Counted from the stretch's first letter, positions 6,642 to 13,424 are shown. The stretch is 34,685 nt of DNA from Desmonostoc muscorum FACHB-395 (GCF_014698035.1 NZ_JACJSF010000085.1:1-34685), one strand, 5' to 3'. Numbers and translations: made by a program. The notes: generated from the letters alone by a model not told the origin.

Positions 6642-8894
6642 TTATGGAGTAGCTATAGCTGGCGGTTGCGTGACGATTGCACATGGATTTGGTACATCTG
6701 ATTGTAAAACAGAGACTCCAAAGCGTTTTAGTTTGGATAAGTCCATCAATACTATATTAGTTTGAGTTGGTGTACTTTTATTAGCACAGACTCGCATAGA
6801 CACCAAAAAACTTCCAGAAGCAGGATTTGGATTTGATTTTTTCTCAATAACTTCTAAAAAAGCTCCACGGGGAAGTGATTGGTTGTTTCCCAAAGAGATG
6901 TCATTATTGGTTTTAATTACCCAACCAGGAGAAAGATTATCAAGCGATCGCGCTACGGGTGTCGCTTGGGTGGTAGGCTTTTGAGTTGGTGTGGGATTGG
7001 GAAGAAATGGATATAAGCCTGATGGCGATCGCCATTCCTTCACGACGAACAATCCTAGAGAAACTGTTGCTACCACTAATAGCGGAACTATCAACTCTAG
7101 CGGTAATTTAGGAGTTTTGACTGGCTTCGTCTCTGGAATTACCTGAGTTACTCGCTTTGATAAAAACTGAGTTGGTAATTCATCTGCTTTTACCTCTTCT
7201 AAAAACTTATCTACATCAAACGTATTTACATCAATTGAATGTGATTGGGCTACTGGTGGTTCATAAGTATTTGATTGCTGAATTTGAGGTTGAGTTGTGT
7301 TTCTTTGTCGAATAACTTTTTCTTCAATTTGTGCTACTTCTTCATCCCTAATTTCTAAAACGTGCTGATATCGCCTTAACTCTTCACGAATCTCTTCTGT
7401 AAACGGGTACTGATGCTCAATTGCTTGAGTTATTACTTGTTCATATTGCTGCAATTTTTGTTGATAGGCCTCTGCCTCTGCTATAATTCGGGCTGTAATT
7501 GGGTGAATATCTTCAGCTTTTAGACCTAAGAGTTGCTGCTGTTGCCACAGTTGATTATGGTTTGCTTGGCTCAAAGGATATTCCTGCTGCACTGCTCTTA
7601 TAAATGCCTGCTCAAACTGCTGTAACTTTTGTCGATATGCCTCCACCTCTGCTCTAAGGCTGTTTTCAATTGCAGCTAAATCCTCATCCTTAAGTTGCCA
7701 TTCATGCTGCATTTGTTGCAATTGATGGCGAGTAGGTTGACTTAGGGGATACTCTTGTCGCATTGCTTTAGCTAACGACTGCCTGTACAGTTGCAGGTGT
7801 TGCTTATATGCTTCAATTCTGGCTTTAACCTGCGCCTCAATTGGCATTGTATCCTCATTCCTCAGCCCCAAAATTTGCTGAAGATTCAGTCGTAGCATAT
7901 TGATATCATCTTCACTGAGAGCTACTTGCTGCTGGAGTGCCTCACTAAAGTCCCGCTCATATTGCTGTAACTTTTGTTTAAATTCCTGACGAGCAACTGC
8001 TAACATCTCATCTTCAATTGCAGTTGCTTCAATCTCGGATAGTCCCAAGCGGCTTCTGAGGGCATCCAAAGTCTTGCGACCCACAAAAGAAACATCACCA
8101 CGGCTACTATATCGCGCCACTTCTTTACGATACTTCTGCTTGGGATCACCTTGCGGAACTTTTGTAAGTCGAATTTTAAAGCCTTCTCTACTTGTGTAGA
8201 TTTCGGGCTTCATCGTCGGCTGTATTTCTCTAACTTTTCTGCTGGCATACTCATGCAACTCGTCAATTGAGACAACCCCATCTTCATCTAGGTCTGCCGC
8301 CCCCGTTGTAATTCCTTCTATTAAATAACGGGTATAAATTGAGAGGTCTGACCCCTGCTGCTCAAAAGAATATTGAGTTGAACTTGATGAAGTGAGAACA
8401 GCCCGCCCCTCTCCTCCTAATTGCTCACGGATATTTACACTGCCGTCATCTTTGGCTGATAAACCTTCGGCAAAAGCACCACTAAAGCAACTATCCAAAA
8501 TGACAACTTGCCGCTTAGAACGGCTGCGGCTCATGCTTTCATGGACAACACTGGCTGCTACTGCTGATGAGCGAATTAAATCACCTCTGGGAGTTTTGCG
8601 TGTGGTGCGGGTTGCTAAGAACAGTCTGCCAGTGTCATCCTTAATGCCATGACCGGAGAAAAAGAGAACTAACAGATCATCTTTTTGACGATGTGCAAAT
8701 AGATTTTCGATAGCTTCCTCCATATCTTGGCGCTGAGGATCTTTTAGCACTATGATATCTGTCTCAGTAAAGCCACCCATTTCTGGGTGTAACAGCACTT
8801 GCTGCATCGCCTCGACATCTTTTACAGCACCTGGTAGCGGGTTCAAACCAGGCTCATACTCACTCACCCCAATCAGCAACGCTACCTTAACCAT
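6642..8894 (-). CDS. Membrane-anchored metacaspase (caspase-like peptidase C14) with helical repeats
   Basis: Predicted caspase-fold cysteine protease. In order: caspase domain (about residues 1-245) with catalytic His82 in FFSGHG and Cys136 in ILDSCFSGAF; inside it, residues 201-212 (DLDEDGVVSIDE) form a canonical EF-hand-type calcium loop; four Gln-rich helical repeats of about 57 residues (about 280-528); a Pro/Thr-rich linker; one transmembrane helix (about 598-618); and a 130-residue C-terminal domain (about 650-735), probably outside the membrane. Bacterial metacaspases usually cut after Arg/Lys. The ATG is 10 nt after the EACC1-like gene's stop codon, so the two are almost certainly cotranscribed and coupled. 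The pairing suggests a conflict or programmed-death role; calcium control is an inference from the loop alone. Confidence 0.9.
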   Translation of the reverse strand: MVKVALLIGVSEYEPGLNPLPGAVKDVEAMQQVLLHPEMGGFTETDIIVLKDPQRQDMEEAIENLFAHRQKDDLLVLFFSGHGIKDDTGRLFLATRTTRKTPRGDLIRSSAVAASVVHESMSRSRSKRQVVILDSCFSGAFAEGLSAKDDGSVNIREQLGGEGRAVLTSSSSTQYSFEQQGSDLSIYTRYLIEGITTGAADLDEDGVVSIDELHEYASRKVREIQPTMKPEIYTSREGFKIRLTKVPQGDPKQKYRKEVARYSSRGDVSFVGRKTLDALRSRLGLSEIEATAIEDEMLAVARQEFKQKLQQYERDFSEALQQQVALSEDDINMLRLNLQQILGLRNEDTMPIEAQVKARIEAYKQHLQLYRQSLAKAMRQEYPLSQPTRHQLQQMQHEWQLKDEDLAAIENSLRAEVEAYRQKLQQFEQAFIRAVQQEYPLSQANHNQLWQQQQLLGLKAEDIHPITARIIAEAEAYQQKLQQYEQVITQAIEHQYPFTEEIREELRRYQHVLEIRDEEVAQIEEKVIRQRNTTQPQIQQSNTYEPPVAQSHSIDVNTFDVDKFLEEVKADELPTQFLSKRVTQVIPETKPVKTPKLPLELIVPLLVVATVSLGLFVVKEWRSPSGLYPFLPNPTPTQKPTTQATPVARSLDNLSPGWVIKTNNDISLGNNQSLPRGAFLEVIEKKSNPNPASGSFLVSMRVCANKSTPTQTNIVLMDLSKLKRFGVSVLQSDVPNPCAIVTQPPAIATP

Positions 8895-8904
8895 TTGTGA
8901 TTTT

Positions 8905-9282
8905 CTATCCTGCTACAAATTTCTGGGCTGCTTCAATTGCTGCTTCTAACTCTTGCCTACTACTGGCTTTTACTTTCAGTTTCTTGCCATTAGACTCGAT
9001 TTCTAGTTCAATGGTTTTGTTGCCAAGGCGATCGCCTAAAAATCCCATTAATGCTTTAATATTCTTAGCATTCACCTGCGCTGTTAGCCAACCCACAGCT
9101 AGCCCTGTAAGTGACTTGCTTCCTTCCGGTGCTTCTGCTTCACGGTAAAGGCTAGCATCTTCCACTTCATCCAGTTCCAGCATCTGTTGCAATAGTCTCT
9201 GCGTTTCGTCTTGCAGTTCATCGTCATCTAAACCAGGCTCTTGCAAGGCGATGGTAATCTGGACGTTGGATGTAGTCGCCAT
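8905..9282 (-). CDS. EACC1-like effector-associated small protein
   Basis: A 125-residue soluble protein resembling Effector-Associated Constant Component 1 (EACC1), a small domain encoded next to caspase, CHAT and other effectors in predicted bacterial conflict systems. Visible features are an N-terminal beta strand (NVQITIALQEPG), an acidic helix (DDDELQDETQRLLQQMLELD), the APEGSKS turn where EACC1 proteins have a PGEMG-like motif, then a helical stretch and a C-terminal IELEIESNGKKLKVKA strand pair followed by a helix. The true start is ATG 9282, preceded at 6 nt by AGAGG; the frame also opens at a TTG two codons upstream. It is the first gene of the unit. The EACC1 assignment is by resemblance and needs a profile search. 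Confidence 0.7.
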   Translation of the reverse strand: MATTSNVQITIALQEPGLDDDELQDETQRLLQQMLELDEVEDASLYREAEAPEGSKSLTGLAVGWLTAQVNAKNIKALMGFLGDRLGNKTIELEIESNGKKLKVKASSRQELEAAIEAAQKFVAG

Positions 9283-9331
9283 TTTCAACCTCTAATTGTG
9301 GTTAATGCTTAAATTATCACAAGTATCTTAT

Positions 9332-9366
9332 ACAATCCAGCTAGTAATAATTCCGGTCTGGATTGT
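9332..9366. promoter_or_regulatory. Inverted repeat upstream of the EACC1-metacaspase unit, possible operator
   Basis: ACAATCCAG (9332-9340) and CTGGATTGT (9358-9366) are perfect 9-bp arms separated by 17 nt, about 50-84 bases upstream of the EACC1-like ATG. The centre-to-centre spacing of 26 bp would suit a dimeric regulator. No regulator gene is adjacent and no function is shown. Confidence 0.35.
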
Positions 9367-9460
9367 CGTAAAATAGGAATTTTGATAATATACATAGGGC
9401 GCTATGAGTAGTAAGAATGTTGCAAAGTAAAAATAGATACTATTGTTAACCACAGCAAGC

Positions 9461-9520
9461 TAGGCTTGATTTTGCTTTACTTGGTTAATTTAGCAATACG
9501 AGAGCGTAGGCATCGCTGAT
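9461..9520. repeat. Dispersed intergenic repeat, copy B
   Basis: GCTTGATTTTGCTTTACTTG followed by GTTAATTTAGCAAT and GCGTAGGCATCGCTG matches copy A at 4023-4096, but lacks that copy's additional GCGTAGCCC-type segment. Two diverged copies 5 kb apart, both intergenic, indicate a mobile or duplicated small repeat. Confidence 0.55.
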
Positions 9521-9974
9521 GGGTGCCATATAAAAAAATTTGACTTTCTCTTTTTGGTGTTTTCCGCAAGCAAAATAACTTTTGACTTTCTCAAAATGCT
9601 TGAATGCTTTCTCAATACATAACTCGGCGAGATTAAAGAAGAACTCAGAAGTCAGAATGGGCTACAACTGGCATCTTATAGAGAAAATATGCAGTTGACA
9701 AAGCCTCTCGTAGAAAAGGCTTTACGCTAAGGATAAAAATTACAAAATTTAAGTCTAAAGAAATAAGCATAAAGTTCACCTTACTATGACTAAATGTGTG
9801 TACACAGAATATTAACTATCAATCAATATCTCTATAGATAGAAATAAAAGAGCTAATTTTAATAGAATTACATCTGTAGACTCACGCAATTTAAACTAAA
9901 AAAGCTAATACTAAAACATAACTTTACGATCCTATAAGCTGGTTGTAATCAAAATAGAAAAAGTAGTACAAACA

Positions 9975-10418
9975 ATGGCAACTTCTACAGACCGCGCTCA
10001 AGAGATTCACAAGCTGCATGAACTAATCAAAAATATTGATTATGGTATGTTTACTACAGTCGATGATGATGGAAGTTTGCATAGTTACCCCATGTCAAAA
10101 AGTGGTGAGATTAACTCTGAAGCCACACTCTGGTTCTTTACTTATGCTGGTTCACATAAGGTGACTGAGATTGAACAGCATGAGCAGGTAAATGTTAGTT
10201 TTTCGTCACCCGAACAGCAGCGATACGTTTCTATTTCAGGTAGATCAAAACTCGTGAAAGACCGCAACAAGATGCGAGAATTATGGAAGCCAGAACTTCA
10301 AACCTGGTTTCCTAAAGGATTGGACGAACCCGATATTGCTTTGCTTAAGGTGAATATTAACCAGGTTAATTATTGGGATAGTACATCGAGTTTTAAACCA
10401 CAAACAATTAGTTTTTAA
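9975..10418 (+). CDS. Pyridoxamine 5'-phosphate oxidase-like (general stress protein 26-type) flavin protein
   Basis: Split-barrel flavin-binding protein of 147 residues. The segment IDYGMFTTVDDDGSLHSYPM (about 21-40) is the typical first barrel strands, followed by LWFFTYAGSHKVTEI, NVSFSSPEQQRYVSISGRSK and a C-terminal NYWDSTSS stretch, as in the general stress protein 26/pyridoxamine oxidase-like family. Members bind FMN or related cofactors; the substrate is not predictable. It is monocistronic by position, with a hairpin 8 bases after its stop codon. Confidence 0.85.
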   Translation: MATSTDRAQEIHKLHELIKNIDYGMFTTVDDDGSLHSYPMSKSGEINSEATLWFFTYAGSHKVTEIEQHEQVNVSFSSPEQQRYVSISGRSKLVKDRNKMRELWKPELQTWFPKGLDEPDIALLKVNINQVNYWDSTSSFKPQTISF

Positions 10419-10426
10419 CACCATCA

Positions 10427-10473
10427 CGACTTTAAATAATTTGTAGTTAATAATTACGAATTATTTAAAGTCG
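10427..10473. terminator. Long perfect hairpin after the split-barrel gene
   Basis: CGACTTTAAATAATT (10427-10441) and AATTATTTAAAGTCG (10459-10473) are perfect 15-bp arms around a 17-nt loop, starting 8 nt after the stop codon. The stem is AT-rich and no T-tract follows, so it may be a weak terminator, an mRNA stabilising structure or a small repeat. Confidence 0.5.
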
Positions 10474-10494
10474 CGTAATTGTTGGAGGAAATTG

Positions 10495-10807
10495 GCAAAG
10501 AGTAAGGAAGAGGCAATTCGCATTACCTTCATGGATAACGCTTGGGAGTATAACCTAGCATCGTAGTGAAGAGTGGATGGGAGAGGCGTTGCAAGGGCGA
10601 CGAGATAAGGTTTTTTTGATGACGAAGGTTTGCACCCAAGAACGCGATCGCAAAGTGGCAATGCAACAACTTGAAGAATCACTACGTCGTCCCAAAACTG
10701 ACCACCTCGACTTGTGGCAAATCCACGAAGTTGTTTACGATAACGATCCAGAAAGGATTTTTCGTGCCAACGGAGCAATTGAAGCTCTGGATCAAGCGAA
10801 AAAGTAA
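10495..10807 (+). pseudogene. Aldo/keto reductase remnant
   Basis: Two pieces of an aldo/keto reductase lie in different frames. The first (from 10495) reads AKSKEEAIRITFMDNAWEY, then the frame shifts near 10552 and the second reads HRSEEWMGEALQGRRDKVFL and onward to a stop at 10807 after AIEALDQAKK. The intact family has some 300 residues with this block near residues 40-140, so the N terminus and the whole C-terminal half are missing. A short deletion also seems to have joined IR to ITFMDNAW. The 76-codon open stretch from 10577 is therefore not a functional gene. Confidence 0.8.
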
Positions 10808-10820
10808 GGAAACGAAATTT

Positions 10821-11024
10821 ATGCCTTACCAAGAGATTGCAGACTTACCTGATTCAGTCAAAGATCACTTACCTAAGCACGCCCAAGAAATTTTTCGAGC
10901 TGCATTTAACAATGCTCAAGAAGAATATGATGAAGAGGAGCGTGCCTTTCGTGTTGCTTGGAGCGCTGTGAAACGCGATTATGAAAAAGGCAGCGATGGG
11001 CAATGGCACAAAAAGCCAGAATAG
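10821..11024 (+). CDS. chaB: ChaB family protein
   Basis: Small protein of 67 residues matching ChaB, named as a putative cation transport regulator in E. coli. MPYQEIADLPDSVKDHLPKH at the start, then AQEIFRAAFNNA and a WSAVKRDYEKG block near the C terminus are the family's hallmarks. The ATG at 10821 follows AAGGAAACGAAATTT, giving a good ribosome binding site. It sits directly behind the aldo/keto reductase remnant and 65 bases before the glycine-rich membrane protein gene, perhaps in one transcript. The biochemical role of ChaB is not established. Confidence 0.9.
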   Translation: MPYQEIADLPDSVKDHLPKHAQEIFRAAFNNAQEEYDEEERAFRVAWSAVKRDYEKGSDGQWHKKPE

Positions 11025-11089
11025 CTCGGATCGTATTCAGCAGTTTTATTAATTTCGCACAAAAAATCTTTGTTAAAAAGGAAATCCTT

Positions 11090-11623
11090 ATGAATTACCT
11101 TGTTGCAGTTTTACCAGATCGAATACAAGTAGAAGCCGCTTACTCTGCTCTGGAAAAAGCAGGCTTGCCAACTTCACAAGTGAATATTTTAGGAGATGGT
11201 TATTTAAGTGCTGATGAATTTGGAATGATTGATCCCGATAAGCAAGCCCGTAAACAATCAACTCGGCTCTTTGGGGGGCTTGTAATCTTTGGATTTGTTG
11301 CAGGTTATGCCTTTAACCATCTCACAGAAGTTGAACTATTTCCCCAGTTTGCTCGATTTGGTAATGAATTTCTTGCTGGTATATTAGGAGCGATAGGCGG
11401 TGCTTTGGGGGCTAGTTTAATCGGTCAAGGAACTGGCATAACAGTTGGCAGTGGCGATGCTTTACCCTATCGTAACCGTCTGAATGCTGGTAAATACCTA
11501 ATTGTAGTTACCGGAAATGAGGATTTAACACGCGAAGCTTCGCGTGTACTGGGTCAATTTGAACCAGAGAATATTCAAGGTTATACAGATTATTCACAAA
11601 AGAGCAAACTTGTGAGGAATTAA
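11090..11623 (+). CDS. Glycine-rich membrane protein, possible stress-type (DUF1269/YflT-like)
   Basis: From ATG 11090 (preceded by AAAAAGGAAATCCTT, a good ribosome binding site) the product has 177 residues. A ferredoxin-like N-terminal stretch (MNYLVAVLPDRIQVEAAYSA) is followed by two hydrophobic helices rich in Gly/Ala (about 61-78 and 93-113, with GAIGGALGASLIGQGTG) and a C-terminal beta/alpha stretch with KYLIVVTGNEDLTREA. This layout, an alpha/beta domain interrupted by a glycine-zipper membrane hairpin, is seen in general-stress membrane proteins. The family name is tentative. A 20-bp perfect palindrome lies inside the coding sequence. Confidence 0.75.
   Translation: MNYLVAVLPDRIQVEAAYSALEKAGLPTSQVNILGDGYLSADEFGMIDPDKQARKQSTRLFGGLVIFGFVAGYAFNHLTEVELFPQFARFGNEFLAGILGAIGGALGASLIGQGTGITVGSGDALPYRNRLNAGKYLIVVTGNEDLTREASRVLGQFEPENIQGYTDYSQKSKLVRN
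11528..11547. repeat. Perfect 20-bp palindrome inside a coding sequence
   Basis: ACACGCGAAGCTTCGCGTGT is its own reverse complement and encodes part of LTREASRVL. Its GCGAAGC/GCTTCGC core resembles the GCGAAGC segments of short dispersed repeats elsewhere in the window, so it may be a repeat fixed in frame. Confidence 0.6.
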
Positions 11624-11969
11624 GTATCTACATCGGGTTCAACGCCGAGCGATGTCTAGCGACAAGCCACTTCGTGTCTACGCAATTGTGCAATCAACCG
11701 TTCAGCCCGTTGTCTTTCTCGTTCAGCCCGTTGGCTTTCTTGTTCTGTAGAAGTCAATACTCAGTTGAGAGTCCCATCATACCACCGTAACCACGGCTGT
11801 TCTACATTTTGATACTGTCCCTGCCATACACCCAAGCCTAATTCTAATTCTGGTATCCAGAAACGTGGCTCTGAGAGGCTATTTATAAAGTAAATCTAAA
11901 AGCCAGGAGAAAGGAGTTATGATAACGATAAAATACTTCATGTGCAGTGTATTTACATAGATAGTCGGT

Positions 11970-12371
11970 ATGGCGCGAAAGTCTTACCCCACAGATTTAA
12001 CTGATATAGAGTGGGAAATCTTGGCTCCCTTGATTCCACCAGCTAAAGAAGGAGGGCATCCACGCACAACAGATATGCGTGAAATATGCAATGCCATCTA
12101 TTATCATTTGAAAACTGGATGTCAATGGAATATGCTTCCGGGGGACTTCCCGCCAAGCTCAACGGTATACAGCTATTACCGTAAATGGCAACGCAAGGGA
12201 GTTTGGGAAAAATTAAACCATACACTGCGCGATCAAGTTCGCATAAAATTAGGTAGGTCAACACAACCAAGTGCGTTAGCGAAGCTCGCCGTAGGCATCG
12301 CAGCAGATAGTCAGTCGGTAAAAACGACTGAAAAAAGGGGGATGTGTACGGCTTTGATGGTGGCAAGTTAG
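11970..12371 (+). CDS. IS5-type transposase, upstream frame (orfA)
   Basis: N-terminal part of the transposase: the DUF4096-type helix-turn-helix region (YPTDLTDIEWEILAPLIPP, then TGCQWNMLPGDFPPSSTVYS) and the first catalytic Asp, Asp113 in ADSQSVKTTEKRG. After that the frame runs 9 residues to a stop at 12371. The conserved continuation lies in the -1 frame. Just before Asp113 there is an 8-9-residue insertion (ALAKLAVGI) relative to related transposases, encoded by a short dispersed repeat, which may impair the enzyme. Confidence 0.85.
   Translation: MARKSYPTDLTDIEWEILAPLIPPAKEGGHPRTTDMREICNAIYYHLKTGCQWNMLPGDFPPSSTVYSYYRKWQRKGVWEKLNHTLRDQVRIKLGRSTQPSALAKLAVGIAADSQSVKTTEKRGMCTALMVAS
12273..12301 (+). 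repeat. Short dispersed repeat inserted in the transposase gene
   Basis: The 29-nt stretch starting GCGTTAGCGAAGC and ending CGTAGGCATCGC encodes the extra ALAKLAVGI residues. CGTAGGCATCGC recurs exactly at about 9505-9516 and nearly at 4083-4094. It is GC-richer than the surrounding gene and keeps the reading frame. Confidence 0.6.
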
Positions 12372-12784
12372 TCAAAGGAAGAAAACGCCAAACAATCGTT
12401 GATAGCCTTGGGCTATTGCTCAAAGTGATTGTGAGCGAAGGCAATGCTCCTGAAAGAGTGCTTGCAGCGTATGCCTTGATGGAACTGGTGGAAGAACGCC
12501 CAGAATTATTGGAAAAAGTTGAAGTCATGTGGGTTGACTCGGGGTATGACGGCGATAAGTTTGCGCTGGCTGTTTGGTTGATGATTCAAGCTCATGTTGA
12601 GGTCATGCGCCGTACTAATAAAGAATTTGAAGTTTTACCCAAGCGTTGGGTAGTAGAAAGAACATTCGGTTGGTTTAACCAGTACCATCGTTTGAGTAAA
12701 GATTACGAACGCCTGACTGAAATGAGTGAAGCTGCCATATATGCCGTTATGACTCGTATTATGTTACGTCGTCTAGCCGTCTAA
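12344..12784 (+). CDS. IS5-type transposase, downstream frame (orfB)
   Basis: C-terminal catalytic part: YGFDGGKLVKGRKRQTIVDS, then Asp65 in WVDSGYDG and Glu105 in RWVVERTFGW complete the DDE set. This frame is open only from 12332, because a TGA lies at 12329-12331. A natural way to join the frames is a -1 slip on the run at 12331-12341 (six A then five G), reading A-AAA-AGG, giving TTEKRGDVYGFDGG. The listed ATG is only the first in frame and need not be used. A frameshift mutation is the alternative to programmed slippage. Confidence 0.85.
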   Translation: MYGFDGGKLVKGRKRQTIVDSLGLLLKVIVSEGNAPERVLAAYALMELVEERPELLEKVEVMWVDSGYDGDKFALAVWLMIQAHVEVMRRTNKEFEVLPKRWVVERTFGWFNQYHRLSKDYERLTEMSEAAIYAVMTRIMLRRLAV

Positions 12785-13424
12785 AGATTTACTTTATAAA
12801 TGGTCTCTGAGAGTCCTATCTCAGCATAACTACCACCTTCCAATTTAAATACCCTAAACTCATATTTGTATCGATCAAATACTACATAATAAGGAACACG
12901 TAGAATCCGTTCATATACTTCCCATTTTCCTGGTGGTTGCTTGATATCCCGCAATGTCTGTCCCAAGTCTTCCTTTTCAGTACCTGGAGACAGCAATTCA
13001 ACCACAATAAAAGGATGAACTCCCTCTTGCCAAACAACATAACTTAAGCGTAAATCTCGTTGTTCGTAGAGACGAGAAACACCTAAAACAGCAAACCAAT
13101 CTGGTCGCTTATGCCACAGTGGATGGCGCGGATCGTAATAAAGATTCAGATCGCTAGCAACAAATATCTCATCACTAGGATAATTCTGTGGACGAAAGGT
13201 TTCGTCTAACAAACGAGGTTGCAATAAATGAAACTGATCGGGCAAACCAGGCTCCTCTGGATCTTCACTGGGAAGATCATACATGGTCGGCAATACATCT
13301 TTTGGCGATCGCGGTGGGTCAGTTTGATACATCATAAAACAGTCGTAATGATGAAACTCTCAGTTCTATTATGATTTAATTGTTTTTGAGTAAATCGTTT
13401 TCATACATGAAATCACCAACGCCC

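Larger units (their letters stand above)
9283..9974. other. Intergenic region between divergent genes
   Basis: About 690 bases without a credible gene. It holds the promoter regions of the EACC1-metacaspase unit (left) and the split-barrel gene (right), a possible operator, dispersed repeat copy B (9461-9520), a GTCAGAATGGGCTA element near 9653 that recurs near 34609, and a small hairpin AAAGCCT/AGGCTTT near 9700-9723. No tRNA or coding remnant was recognised. Confidence 0.6.
11878..12804 (+). mobile_element. IS5-type insertion sequence, 927 bp
   Basis: The element is bounded by imperfect terminal inverted repeats, GCTATTTATAAAGTAAATCT at the left and ACCATTTATAAAGTAAATCT read inward from the right (18 of 20 identical). 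The flanks are a 9-bp direct duplication CTCTGAGAG (11869-11877 and 12805-12813), confirmed because excising the element restores the Uma2 reading frame. It carries two overlapping transposase frames in the DDE IS5 style. A 9-bp duplication is longer than most IS5 subgroups give, so the subgroup assignment should stay open. Confidence 0.92.
11656..13335 (-). pseudogene. Uma2-family (DUF820) endonuclease-like gene interrupted by an insertion sequence
   Basis: The 5' part (13335 down to 12805) encodes 177 residues of a Uma2 protein with RPDWFAVLGVSRL and VELLSPGTEKEDLG motifs of the PD-(D/E)XK-like fold. The IS sits between residue Glu177 and the rest. Removing the IS and one copy of the 9-bp duplication restores the frame exactly: GLSE joins PRFWIPELELGLGVWQGQYQ at 11868. 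The restored gene still has an in-frame TGA at 11763-11761 (after DGTLN), followed by an open tail VLTSTEQESQRAERERQRAE to a TAG at 11658-11656; TGG to TGA is a simple explanation. The tail contains two 21-bp near-identical units and ends in a dispersed repeat. The current 5' ORF ends with a few IS-encoded residues. Confidence 0.9.

Noticed and set aside
9283..9974. Possible tRNA or structured RNA in the long intergenic region
   Set aside because: No cloverleaf or conserved tRNA arms could be seen; only repeats and short hairpins.
12043..12528. 161-codon minus-strand ORF across the IS
   Set aside because: Antisense shadow of the transposase frames.
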